Shown piece by piece: positions 15,094 through 22,413 of a stretch of 26,805 bases of DNA. The notes beneath the pieces are model-generated. The model was not told the DNA's origin, made no database searches, and worked only from the letters and a program-made list of their open reading frames with translations. The stretch spans positions 1-26,805 of the forward strand of contig DFEM01000045.1 of the NCBI GenBank assembly GCA_002369155.1. Direction: 5' to 3'. Origin of the DNA: Lachnospiraceae bacterium UBA3802. Its GTDB lineage: Bacteria > Bacillota > Clostridia > Lachnospirales > Lachnospiraceae. A program made the translations under genes and the position numbers. Position 1 is the stretch's first letter; each line of letters starts with the position of its first letter.

Positions 15094-15501
15094 TTAGAAT
15101 AAATCAACAGACTTTCCTTCAGCATCAAAAATCTTCTTCTCAGAAGCAACTACATAAACGTCTCCGCCAAGCTTAGCTGCTTTCTTTTCGATTGCCTTGT
15201 AATCGATCTTCTGGCCGTCGAATTCGAAAATAACTTTGCCAAGTTTCTTAACAACTTTCTTTGCTGCGGGTTTCTTAGCTGCTGTCTTCTTTGCTGCGGG
15301 CTTAGCTGCTGCTTTCTTTGCTGCGGGCTTAGCTGCTGCTTTCTTTGCTGCAGGCTTTGCTGCTGCCTTCTTTGCTGCGGGCTTAGCTGCTGCTTTCTTA
15401 ACTTCAGTTTTCTTTGCTGCAGGCTTTGCTGCTGCTTTCTTTGCAGGTGCTTTTGCTGCGGGTGCAGCTTTCTTTGCTACTGCCTTTTTTGCTTCTGCCA
15501 T
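15094..15501 (-). CDS. histone H1-like Lys/Ala-repeat protein with small C-terminal domain
   Basis: The 135-residue protein starts at ATG 15501, preceded by GGAGG with an eight-base gap; the longer frame from 15540 has no ribosome binding site. Residues 1 to about 85 are almost only Lys, Ala and Pro, built from repeats of AAAKPAAKK as in histone H1-like bacterial proteins, so binding and compaction of DNA (or RNA) is likely. The last 50 residues (KVIFEFDGQKIDYKAIEKKA...VYVVASEKKIFDAEGK) form a compact alpha/beta domain resembling the DUF6465 family of Clostridia; that assignment is from memory of the family pattern. It has its own promoter and terminator, so it is transcribed alone. Confidence 0.85.
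   Translation of the reverse strand: MAEAKKAVAKKAAPAAKAPAKKAAAKPAAKKTEVKKAAAKPAAKKAAAKPAAKKAAAKPAAKKAAAKPAAKKTAAKKPAAKKVVKKLGKVIFEFDGQKIDYKAIEKKAAKLGGDVYVVASEKKIFDAEGKSVDLF
15257..15394 (-). repeat. 27-base tandem repeats coding the Lys/Ala/Pro tail
   Basis: Near-identical units start at 15257, 15287, 15314, 15341 and 15368. The last four are spaced exactly 27 bases (nine codons) apart; the first is 30 bases. Each plus-strand unit begins TTCTTTGCTGC. A further copy lies at 15413. The repeats are in frame, so gain or loss of a unit would keep the gene open. Confidence 0.85.
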
Positions 15502-15552
15502 TTCTTTTTCCTCCATTTCTCCTTGGTTATGACATAACATTTTTATAACGTT

Positions 15553-15581
15553 ATTCTAATTCCAATATAAAGAAACGTCAA
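15553..15581 (-). promoter_or_regulatory. promoter of the Lys/Ala-repeat gene
   Basis: The minus strand has TTGACG (15576-15581) and TAGAAT (15553-15558) separated by 17 bases. The transcript would start near 15546, leaving a leader of about 45 bases with a strong ribosome binding site. Confidence 0.6.
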
Positions 15582-15646
15582 CACTTCAGCGCATTTTTAC
15601 TGCGTTTTTTGCAAATGTTTTTTTGTTTTTATTTTTTATTTTCTTT

Positions 15647-16066
15647 TTACTTTGCTTCAAATGTTACAACGATTCCGTCTTTCAATTCAACTTCCAAAAC
15701 GTTTCCCGTAATTTTAGCTGTACTCATTTTGGGACTGTTCGTATTGTTTGTATTATCCCAGTAAAGCTCGTAAATATCGCCGTTTTGCACGAGTGTTCCG
15801 TTATGATCTTTTCCGCTCATCGAGAATGTAAAATTATTTCCGTCCGATGTAAATTCAGGTACTTTTGTTCCGCTTACCGCATCGACTACCTGCCATGCAC
15901 CGGTCATATCGGTTACGGTTCCGTGATTGTTTATTTGTGTAACTTTCCACTTTGCCGTTATGGGTGCATCTCCCGAATAAGAACCGCACGCAAATAAACC
16001 GAATGTTAAAATGCATGCTGCCAATAAACTGAAAATTTTTTTTAATAAACTCATTTTTTTATTCAT
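15647..16066 (-). CDS. small putative lipoprotein
   Basis: ATG 16066 follows GGAGGA by eight bases and gives 139 residues; an upstream in-frame extension to 16201 lacks a ribosome binding site. The N-terminus is a lipoprotein signal: basic MNKKMSLLKK, a hydrophobic stretch, then the lipobox LFAC with the cysteine near residue 26. The mature part (about 110 residues) is rich in beta-strand patterns (KWKVTQINNHGTV, NFTFSMSGKDHNGTLVQNG, VLEVELKDGIVVTFEA), like lipocalin-type lipoproteins of Clostridia. It should sit on the outer face of the membrane. It is divergent from the LacI-GGDEF-EAL gene. No ligand can be named. Confidence 0.75.
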   Translation of the reverse strand: MNKKMSLLKKIFSLLAACILTFGLFACGSYSGDAPITAKWKVTQINNHGTVTDMTGAWQVVDAVSGTKVPEFTSDGNNFTFSMSGKDHNGTLVQNGDIYELYWDNTNNTNSPKMSTAKITGNVLEVELKDGIVVTFEAK

Positions 16067-16166
16067 GATTTTTTCCTCCGACTTTAAAATCTCCTTGATT
16101 ATTTTATTCTTTTTTCTTCGTATTGTATATAAAAATTTGCGATAAAACGGGCTGTGTTTGTGATTG

Positions 16167-16195
16167 TTGAGATTATCTTTAAAATATAGTAAAAT
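16167..16195 (+). promoter_or_regulatory. promoter of the LacI-GGDEF-EAL gene
   Basis: TTGAGA (16167-16172) and TAAAAT (16190-16195) have a 17-base spacer. The transcript would start near 16202, after the ATG-less upstream stretch and ahead of the preferred start at 16247, giving a leader of about 45 bases. Confidence 0.5.
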
Positions 16196-16246
16196 ATACA
16201 AAAGACGATTATGTTTTTACGTATTGTCTTTGGGGGAAATTACGGG

Positions 16247-18991
16247 ATGAGAAAACGAATATGTGTGCTTCTTGCACAGCTTGAGGAGAAAACTCAAAAC
16301 AGATTCATGACATCGTTTACCAAAGAAGCGTATGCTCATGATTACGATATATGTATTTTTTCCATGTATCAGAAATTTCAGGAAACCGATTTAAGAAACA
16401 TCGGTGATTCCAATATTTTTTCTTTGGTCAATTTCGACAAATTCGACGGTCTTGTCGTTCTTCTTGACACAATTCTTACACCGGGATTTGAAGAAAAATT
16501 GTTAAAGAGAATCAAAGAAGAATTTCACGGTCCGGTAATCATTATCGACAGAGAATCAAAAGATTTTGATTATATTATCGTGGACCATTACACTCCATGC
16601 TTACAAATCATGAATCACTTAATTGACGCGCACGGATATAAGGATATTGCATTCCTTGGCGGCAAGGAAGGACATCCTCATTCGATTCAGCGTCTTAAGG
16701 CATATGAAGATGCAATGAAATCGCACGGTCTTGCCATAAGGGAAGATCGTATTTTCCACGGCAATTACTGGTATGATACAGGCGATGTGTTTGCGAAAAA
16801 ACTTTTGGAAAACAAAGACGATATGCCTGAAGCCATCATGTGTGCAAATGAATATATGGCAATAGGACTTGCTTCCGCATTGTCAAAAGCAGGTTACAAC
16901 ATTCCATCCGATATTGCACTTGCTGCATACGATGCAACAGACGAAGGACAGACATCTCCCGTTCCGATCACATCGGCAGAGATTCCCGCGGACAATTGCG
17001 GCAAACTTTGTTTTGCAAGACTTCATTCAAAGATTTCGGGTGAGAAATGCGAAGAAGTCGAATTAAAGAATCAGATTCTTATCGGCGGAAGCTGCGGATG
17101 CAATAATTTCCATGAGGCAGTCAAGAAAGTCAACAGAGATTCATGGGAGACGGATCATTCGGAAGAAAGTTACAGATCCGATTTTAATCATATTACGGAA
17201 GATTTGCTCTGCCAGACTCATTACGATAAATTCTTTGAAATGCTGGCAGTATATTCTTATCAGATTAGACCTTTTAAATCTTTTAAGATTTGTTTAAACG
17301 AAGGCTTCAGAGACTCCTACTCTTTCATCGGTCCCAACGCCAGAAGAGAAGGATATTCCGAAAAAGTTTACATGGTCATTAACTGCGATGACAAGATTGA
17401 AGTTGACAAGAAAAAAGCAGTAAGTTTTGATACTTCTTTTGATTCATCTTTAATGCTTCCCGAAATTTACGAAGAGAGAGATTATCCCACCACCTTCGTA
17501 TTCACACCGCTCTTTTTCGAAGACCGTTCATTCGGTTATGCGGTACTTAACTACGGTGATGAGATTCGCTATTACAACGAGGATTACCGTTCCTGGATGA
17601 AGAACGTCAATCAGGGTATCGAAGCATTCTTCCGACAAAAAGCACTCTTCTTCCTTATCGACCAGATCAAGTCGCAGCAGATTCGTGACAGCCAGACAGG
17701 TCTTTACAATTATCAGGGATTTATAGACAATCTTACACCGATTGTTGAAAACAATATCAATAAAAACCGTTCTCTTGCAATCATCGCAATCGACATTGAC
17801 AATCTTACAAAGATTAACGAAGACAACAATCGTCTTGTCGGTGACTTTGCGATTATCGCTCTCGCAAGATTCATATCAAGACATACCAAAGAGCATGAAG
17901 TATGTGCGAGATTAAGCAACGATGAATTCCTTATCGGAATAGTCGGTATCGAGTGCGAGAAACGTTATGAGGAATTGATAGCCGACATTCCCGAAGACGG
18001 AATCATCTTCCACGATTCCGACAATCAGGAACACAAAGCTTCGATTCATCATGAAATGAAAATGATTCCTTTAAAGGCCATGCCCGATCTTGATATGTTT
18101 ATCAATCAGACAGTCAATGAAAAGAATCATAACAAGAAATTAAAGAACCAAAAAGAATTCGTTTTATCCGAATTAAGCACGGACGAACTTGATAAATGCA
18201 AGGAAGTCGAAAAGATACTTGATAACAATCTTTTAACCTACTATTTCCAGCCGATTGTTAAAGTATCAGACGGTGAGATTTTCGGCTACGAAGCACTTAT
18301 GCGTTATGAAAATGATTTATCGTTAACACCGATTGAAATCATTCGATGTGCGATGGCTCTAAACCGACTTTACGATATCGAAAAATTATCGTTTAACGGC
18401 GTCATAGACCGCATGGAAGAAACACCCGAGCAATTTATCTCGAAGAAAGTTTTCATTAACAGCTTGCCCGCATATCAGCTTCAGGGCGAGGATGAGGAAA
18501 ATCTTTTCACGAGACTTAAAAGACACCTCGGTCGTATCGTGGTTGAATATACGGAAGATTCCGAATTCAATGATGAGGACTTAAAGAAGAGAAAAAATGA
18601 TTATCTTAATCTCTATGTTGAAATCGCTTTGGATGATTACGGAAGCGGATATTCAAACGTTAACAACCTCATTCGTTACAATCCACGTTACGTAAAGATT
18701 GATCACGGACTTATACGAGGCATTAATTCGAATTCGCAAAAGAGGCACTTCGTTAAAAACATCGTCTCCTATGCTTCAAAGAGCAACATCTCCGTTTTGG
18801 CGGAAGGTGTTGAAACCGAAGAAGAACTTCGTACCGTTATCGGAATCGGCGTAAATCTCATCCAGGGATTTTACACGGGACGCCCCGAAAAAGAAGCAGT
18901 CCAAAAAATCGATGATGAGATTCGTTCAAAGATAAGACGTTTTTCATACGGTACCGCTTCTTCGCTTATACCGGGTGACGAGCAGCAGTAA
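16247..18991 (+). CDS. LacI-type sensor, degenerate GGDEF and EAL protein (probable c-di-GMP phosphodiesterase)
   Basis: The 914-residue protein starts at ATG 16247 (GGGGG upstream). Residues about 1-290 are a periplasmic-binding/LacI-type ligand domain without the LacI helix-turn-helix (RICVLLAQL, FDGLVVLLD, HGYKDIAFLGG, MCANEYMAIGLASAL, DIALAAYDATDEG). There is no signal peptide or membrane helix, so it would sense a cytoplasmic ligand. A GAF-like middle segment is followed by a GGDEF domain whose signature is LSNDEF, so cyclase activity is probably lost. The EAL domain keeps every expected active-site feature: GYEALMR, FINS, VVEYTE, ALDDYGSGYS, VKID, LAEGVETE and QGFYTGRP. Breakdown of c-di-GMP controlled by a sugar-like ligand and possibly GTP is inferred. 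It converges on the feo operon. Confidence 0.9.
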   Translation: MRKRICVLLAQLEEKTQNRFMTSFTKEAYAHDYDICIFSMYQKFQETDLRNIGDSNIFSLVNFDKFDGLVVLLDTILTPGFEEKLLKRIKEEFHGPVIIIDRESKDFDYIIVDHYTPCLQIMNHLIDAHGYKDIAFLGGKEGHPHSIQRLKAYEDAMKSHGLAIREDRIFHGNYWYDTGDVFAKKLLENKDDMPEAIMCANEYMAIGLASALSKAGYNIPSDIALAAYDATDEGQTSPVPITSAEIPADNCGKLCFARLHSKISGEKCEEVELKNQILIGGSCGCNNFHEAVKKVNRDSWETDHSEESYRSDFNHITEDLLCQTHYDKFFEMLAVYSYQIRPFKSFKICLNEGFRDSYSFIGPNARREGYSEKVYMVINCDDKIEVDKKKAVSFDTSFDSSLMLPEIYEERDYPTTFVFTPLFFEDRSFGYAVLNYGDEIRYYNEDYRSWMKNVNQGIEAFFRQKALFFLIDQIKSQQIRDSQTGLYNYQGFIDNLTPIVENNINKNRSLAIIAIDIDNLTKINEDNNRLVGDFAIIALARFISRHTKEHEVCARLSNDEFLIGIVGIECEKRYEELIADIPEDGIIFHDSDNQEHKASIHHEMKMIPLKAMPDLDMFINQTVNEKNHNKKLKNQKEFVLSELSTDELDKCKEVEKILDNNLLTYYFQPIVKVSDGEIFGYEALMRYENDLSLTPIEIIRCAMALNRLYDIEKLSFNGVIDRMEETPEQFISKKVFINSLPAYQLQGEDEENLFTRLKRHLGRIVVEYTEDSEFNDEDLKKRKNDYLNLYVEIALDDYGSGYSNVNNLIRYNPRYVKIDHGLIRGINSNSQKRHFVKNIVSYASKSNISVLAEGVETEEELRTVIGIGVNLIQGFYTGRPEKEAVQKIDDEIRSKIRRFSYGTASSLIPGDEQQ

Positions 18992-19028
18992 TATTTTATA
19001 AGATTCATATGGAATTCATTTACATGAA

Positions 19029-19060
19029 AAAAAGAGTACGGATAAAACCGTACTCTTTTT
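19029..19060. terminator. bidirectional terminator between the EAL gene and feo operon
   Basis: AAAAAGAGTACGG (19029-19041) and CCGTACTCTTTTT (19048-19060) form a perfect 13-bp stem with loop ATAAAA. A-rich and T-rich flanks serve both directions. It lies 37 bases after the EAL stop and 14 bases beyond the end of the last feo gene. Confidence 0.9.
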
Positions 19061-19074
19061 GATCTTCCGAAAAT

Positions 19075-19245
19075 TTAATTTTTCTTATGACACGATCCTT
19101 TGGCGCCGCAGCATCCGCAATCACAGCCGCAGGATGATTTGCCTTTTTTCTTATCTCTTACCAATTTTAATATTATTAACGTCACAATCACAATTAAAAG
19201 AAGAGAAATCAAAATGGTAAAAATATTATTTGCAAGCCATGCCAT
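19075..19245 (-). CDS. FeoB-associated Cys-rich membrane protein
   Basis: This protein of 56 residues starts at ATG 19245, after AGGGG; a TTG start at 19260 would remove the ribosome binding site. One membrane helix (about residues 7-28, IFTILISLLLIVIVTLIILKLV) is followed by a basic stretch and a cysteine cluster, SCGCDCGCCGAKGSCHKK, with six cysteines and a histidine. This matches the small FeoB-associated proteins found after feoB in many Firmicutes, proposed to help iron transfer or sensing at the membrane. It is the last gene of the feo operon, about 20 bases after feoB. Confidence 0.85.
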   Translation of the reverse strand: MAWLANNIFTILISLLLIVIVTLIILKLVRDKKKGKSSCGCDCGCCGAKGSCHKKN

Positions 19246-19265
19246 ATTTACCCCTTTCAAGAGAT

Positions 19266-21695
19266 TTAATCTCTCTTAACAGATTCATGATACTTCTTTA
19301 TGAACAACATGTAAACCATAAATCCAAGAAGAAGTACGGAAAATACCAAACCTACTATGTTAATGTTACCTGTAAATATAGAACCGAATGAGTTGATCAT
19401 AAGTGCTATAACATATGCAAAACCGCACTGCCAACCGATTGCAAACCATGTCCATTTTGCATTGTTCATCTCTCTCTTGATGGCACCGATTGCTGCAAAG
19501 CAGGGTGCGCAAAGGAGGTTGAATACAAGGAAGGACATACCTGTCACACCGTTAAATTTGGTAGCAAGCATCTGATATACACTTAACTCTCCGCCGCCGT
19601 AAAGTACGCCCATGGTACCTACGATGTTTTCCTTTGCAACAAGTCCTGTGATTGAAGCGACAGCTGCCTGCCAGTTGCCCCATCCGAGAGGAATGAATAT
19701 CCAGGAAAGAACGCTTCCTACTTTTGCAAGGATGGAAAGATTAACTTCTTCTTCGGATACCATCGTGAATGCTCCGTCTACGAAACCGAAGTTTGAAAGG
19801 AACCAGATAACGATGGTTGATAAAAGAATGATTGTTCCTGCCTTCTTAATGAATGACCATCCTCTCTCCCACATTGAACGAAGGAGGTTGGGTAATGTGG
19901 GCATGTGGTATGCCGGAAGTTCCATTACGAAGGGAGCAGGTTCTCCTGCAAACATCTTTGTTTTCTTAAGCATGATACCTGAGATGATGATTGCAGCCAT
20001 ACCGATGAAGTATGCACCTACGGATACCAAAGCAGATCCGTTAAAGAGTGCTCCTGCGATCATTGCGATAAAAGGTATCTTTGCGCCGCAGGGGATGAAT
20101 GTCGTAGTCATGATTGTCATACGACGATCTCTTTCGTTTTCGATTGTTCTTGAAGCCATTACACCGGGAACACCGCATCCCGTACCTACAAGCATGGGAA
20201 TGAATGACTTGCCGCTCAAACCGAACTTTCTGAAAATTCGATCGAGTACGAAAGCGATTCTTGCCATATATCCGCAGGATTCAAGAAATGCAAGGAGGAA
20301 GAAAAGTACGAGCATCTGAGGAACGAATCCGAGTACCGCACCTACACCTGCGATTATACCGTCAAGAATAAGGCTCTTTAACCAGTCTGCGCAATTAAGC
20401 TTGTCAAGTATTGTTTCAGCTACTGTAGGGATTGAAGGAACCCATACGCCGTAAGCAGCGGGATCGGGTTCTTCACCATCGTATGATTCAAATACATCTA
20501 CTGCATCTTTTAATTCATCGTATGTATATTCAACATCTTCAGTAGCAAGTGTTTCTTCATCTTCAAGTGTATAAGAAGCTGTCTCGTCCGTACCGATTTC
20601 CGCAAAAGCAGCTTTTACACTTTCAACTGTTGTATCATCATCGATTCCTATAAATGCATCGATTACATTTGAAGCATCCGTAAATTCCTCGCTTGCTTCA
20701 CCGTATCCGCCGGAACCGATTCCGAACAAATGCCATCCGTCACCGAACAATCCGTCGTTAGCCCAGTCGGTTAACATTGTACCGGGTGCACTCGGTGCCA
20801 TTGAAAGGAAATAAACAAGGAACATGATGATTGCAAAAATGGGAAGGCCGAGCCATCTGTTGGTAACAATCTTATCAATCTTGTCAGATGCGGAAAGCTC
20901 ACCCTGTTTTGCTTTCTTAAGACAGGACTTGATGATTGATGCGATGTATACGTATCTTTCGTTTGTAATGATACTTTCCGAATCATCGTCGAATTCTTTT
21001 TCGACTGCCTGAATATCTCCTTCGACATGTGCCTTGGTGCTTCCGTTTATATCAAGCTGTTTTAATACTTTTTCATCTCTCTCAAAAATCTTGATTGCAT
21101 ACCATCTTTGCTGTTCTTCGGGAAGCGAATGAACGACTGCTTCTTCGATATGAGCAAGCGCATGTTCCACTGAACCGCTGAAGGTATGCATGGGAACTGT
21201 CTTCTCGCCCTTTGATGCAGCAATTGCAGCCTCGGCTGCTTCCATGACTCCCTCACCCTTAAGTGCGGAGATTTCCACTACCTTGCATCCAAGCTGTCTT
21301 GAAAGTTCGTCGATATTGATCTTGTCGCCGTTCTTTCTTACGACATCCATCATGTTGATGGCGATTACCACGGGAATACCGAGTTCCGTAAGCTGTGTGG
21401 TTAAATATAAGTTTCTCTCAAGATTGGTACCGTCAATGATATTTAAAATGGCATTCGGTCTCTCACCCAAGAGATAATCTCTTGCTACGACTTCCTCCAA
21501 TGTGTAAGGGGAAAGTGAATAAATACCGGGAAGGTCAGTGATTACCACATCATCATGCTTTTTTAATTTACCTTCCTTCTTTTCGACTGTTACGCCGGGC
21601 CAGTTACCTACAAACTGGTTGGAACCCGTAAGTGCGTTAAAAAGTGTTGTTTTACCGCTGTTGGGGTTACCTGCCAGAGCAATTTTGATACTCAT
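19266..21695 (-). CDS. feoB: ferrous iron transporter FeoB
   Basis: This 809-residue protein is FeoB, the GTPase-coupled Fe(II) importer. The G domain shows G1 GNPNSGKTT (9-17), G3 DLPG (54-57), G4 NMMD (114-117) and G5 SALKG (143-147). A helical linker follows (about 170-275), then the membrane part with the Gate motifs: LGFVPQMLVLFFLLAFLESCGYMAR, PMLVGTGCGVPGVMASRTI and a second CGAKIPF element, all carrying the conserved cysteines. Unlike usual FeoB, residues about 322-425, after the first membrane helix, form an acidic insert (many D and E), probably an external loop. GAGGAG precedes ATG 21695. It lies 22 bases after the second feoA. Confidence 0.96.
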   Translation of the reverse strand: MSIKIALAGNPNSGKTTLFNALTGSNQFVGNWPGVTVEKKEGKLKKHDDVVITDLPGIYSLSPYTLEEVVARDYLLGERPNAILNIIDGTNLERNLYLTTQLTELGIPVVIAINMMDVVRKNGDKINIDELSRQLGCKVVEISALKGEGVMEAAEAAIAASKGEKTVPMHTFSGSVEHALAHIEEAVVHSLPEEQQRWYAIKIFERDEKVLKQLDINGSTKAHVEGDIQAVEKEFDDDSESIITNERYVYIASIIKSCLKKAKQGELSASDKIDKIVTNRWLGLPIFAIIMFLVYFLSMAPSAPGTMLTDWANDGLFGDGWHLFGIGSGGYGEASEEFTDASNVIDAFIGIDDDTTVESVKAAFAEIGTDETASYTLEDEETLATEDVEYTYDELKDAVDVFESYDGEEPDPAAYGVWVPSIPTVAETILDKLNCADWLKSLILDGIIAGVGAVLGFVPQMLVLFFLLAFLESCGYMARIAFVLDRIFRKFGLSGKSFIPMLVGTGCGVPGVMASRTIENERDRRMTIMTTTFIPCGAKIPFIAMIAGALFNGSALVSVGAYFIGMAAIIISGIMLKKTKMFAGEPAPFVMELPAYHMPTLPNLLRSMWERGWSFIKKAGTIILLSTIVIWFLSNFGFVDGAFTMVSEEEVNLSILAKVGSVLSWIFIPLGWGNWQAAVASITGLVAKENIVGTMGVLYGGGELSVYQMLATKFNGVTGMSFLVFNLLCAPCFAAIGAIKREMNNAKWTWFAIGWQCGFAYVIALMINSFGSIFTGNINIVGLVFSVLLLGFMVYMLFIKKYHESVKRD

Positions 21696-21717
21696 GTCTT
21701 TATCTCCTCTTCTTCGA

Positions 21718-21942
21718 TTATTCCTCTATTTCAACCATCTGCGCGTCCGCTTTTCTGATACTTAATTCATATCCTCTGACAGTTACTTCCACGGGATCGC
21801 CCAAAGGAGCAACTTTTCTTATATAAATCTCAGTACCCTTTGTAATCCCCATATCCATTATTCTTCTTTTGATGGCTCCCTCGCCGTGAAGCTTAACCAC
21901 TTTCACGGTTTCTTTTACCTTTGCGTCTTTTAATGTTCTCAT
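21718..21942 (-). CDS. feoA: FeoA family protein (second copy)
   Basis: The 74-residue protein is a single FeoA (SH3-like) domain: VKETVKVVKLHGEGAIKRR, then MDMGITKGTEIYIRKVAPLG and VEVTVRGYELSIRKADAQMV, the usual beta-barrel order. FeoA is a small cytoplasmic partner of FeoB that affects iron uptake. GAGGTAGG lies before ATG 21942. It sits between the other feoA and feoB. It is closer to the classical FeoA pattern (RRIMDMGITKG) than the first copy. Confidence 0.92.
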   Translation of the reverse strand: MRTLKDAKVKETVKVVKLHGEGAIKRRIMDMGITKGTEIYIRKVAPLGDPVEVTVRGYELSIRKADAQMVEIEE

Positions 21943-21960
21943 TTTCCTACCTCACAACTT

Positions 21961-22173
21961 TCAGACCATAATTTTTTGTGCCATCTCCCTGCTGATGGCT
22001 ACGCGGCTTTCCTTAACATTGACTATTAAGTTCCCGCCCATTTCGGAAATGACTTTCACATTTCCTCCTGCAACAAATCCGAGATTTTCAAGGTGTTTTT
22101 TTGTTTCGGGATTCCCTCCAATCCTCAAAATCGTGTTGTCTTCACCGACATTTGCCAATGCTAACGGCATCAT
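21961..22173 (-). CDS. feoA: FeoA family protein (first copy)
   Basis: A protein of about 70 residues with the FeoA fold: LANVGEDNTILRIGGNPETKKHLENLGFVAGG and NLIVNVKESRVAISREMAQKI. The ETKKHLENLGF element matches the FeoA variant common in Clostridia that accompanies a second, classical FeoA. ATG 22173 (or the next ATG, 22170) is preferred because AAGGGTG lies just upstream; a GTG at 22179 would fall within it. It is the first gene of the feo operon, with a leader of about 50 bases from the promoter. The two FeoA proteins may have different roles towards FeoB; that is inference. Confidence 0.88.
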   Translation of the reverse strand: MMPLALANVGEDNTILRIGGNPETKKHLENLGFVAGGNVKVISEMGGNLIVNVKESRVAISREMAQKIMV

Positions 22174-22209
22174 ACTCACCCTTCTTTCTGTATTTCACAT
22201 ATAAATAAG

Positions 22210-22225
22210 GTTAGATTTTCCTAAC
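22210..22225. promoter_or_regulatory. DtxR/IdeR-type operator, downstream site
   Basis: On the minus strand this reads GTTAGGAAAATCTAAC: TTAG-N6-CTAA, the same half-site geometry as the known DtxR/IdeR box. It lies just after the predicted feo start point (about 22228). Confidence 0.6.
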
Positions 22226-22234
22226 TCCAATGCG

Positions 22235-22263
22235 ATTATAGTTATGCAAAACTAACTTGTCAA
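22235..22263 (-). promoter_or_regulatory. consensus sigma-A promoter of the feo operon
   Basis: A perfect TTGACA (22258-22263) and a perfect TATAAT (22235-22240) are separated by exactly 17 bases. Such a strong promoter is best explained if a repressor holds it off, which fits the palindrome that fills its spacer. Confidence 0.9.
22241..22256. promoter_or_regulatory. DtxR/IdeR-type operator inside the feo promoter spacer
   Basis: On the minus strand this reads GTTAGTTTTGCATAAC, occupying 16 of the 17 spacer bases. It matches the downstream site in both half-sites. A bound iron-loaded repressor would block RNA polymerase directly. Confidence 0.6.
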
Positions 22264-22280
22264 GGGAATTGCCAAAAAAA

Positions 22281-22296
22281 GTTAGTGTTTTCTTAC
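22281..22296. promoter_or_regulatory. possible third DtxR-type site upstream of the feo promoter
   Basis: On the minus strand this reads GTAAGAAAACACTAAC, one change from the GTTAG-N6-CTAAC pattern, 17 bases upstream of the -35. It is weaker than the other two, but spacing and sequence fit a series. Confidence 0.4.
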
Positions 22297-22311
22297 TTTT
22301 GATAACTAAAA

Positions 22312-22340
22312 AAAAGGAAATCCGGTGTGGATTTCCTTTT
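22312..22340 (-). terminator. terminator of the adenylate cyclase/isomerase operon
   Basis: AAAAGGAAATCC (22312-22323) and GGATTTCCTTTT (22329-22340) form a perfect 12-bp stem with loop GGTGT, followed on the minus strand by an uninterrupted T-run. It lies about 75 bases past the isomerase stop and insulates the feo promoter. Confidence 0.85.
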
Positions 22341-22413
22341 AAAAAGTCATTATTCTTATGAAGGACTGATTATATTTTTTTGTGAATAATCCTATAGATA
22401 TTTATTTAAATAT

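Noticed and set aside
15257..15394. Regular short repeats considered as a CRISPR array
   Set aside because: The units are contiguous 27-base in-frame codon repeats with no unique spacers and no cas genes nearby.
15236..15532. Plus-strand Ala/Phe-rich frame of 98 codons
   Set aside because: It is the mirror image of the Lys/Ala codon repeats of the H1-like gene, and its low complexity reflects that repeat only.
15580..15610. Small CGCA/TGCG hairpin after the lipoprotein gene
   Set aside because: The 4-bp stem is too weak, and its T-run is on the strand where no gene ends.
19612..20319. Plus-strand open frame of 235 codons opposite feoB
   Set aside because: It lies antisense to the conserved membrane core of FeoB, and its protein shows no domain; FeoB explains the region fully.
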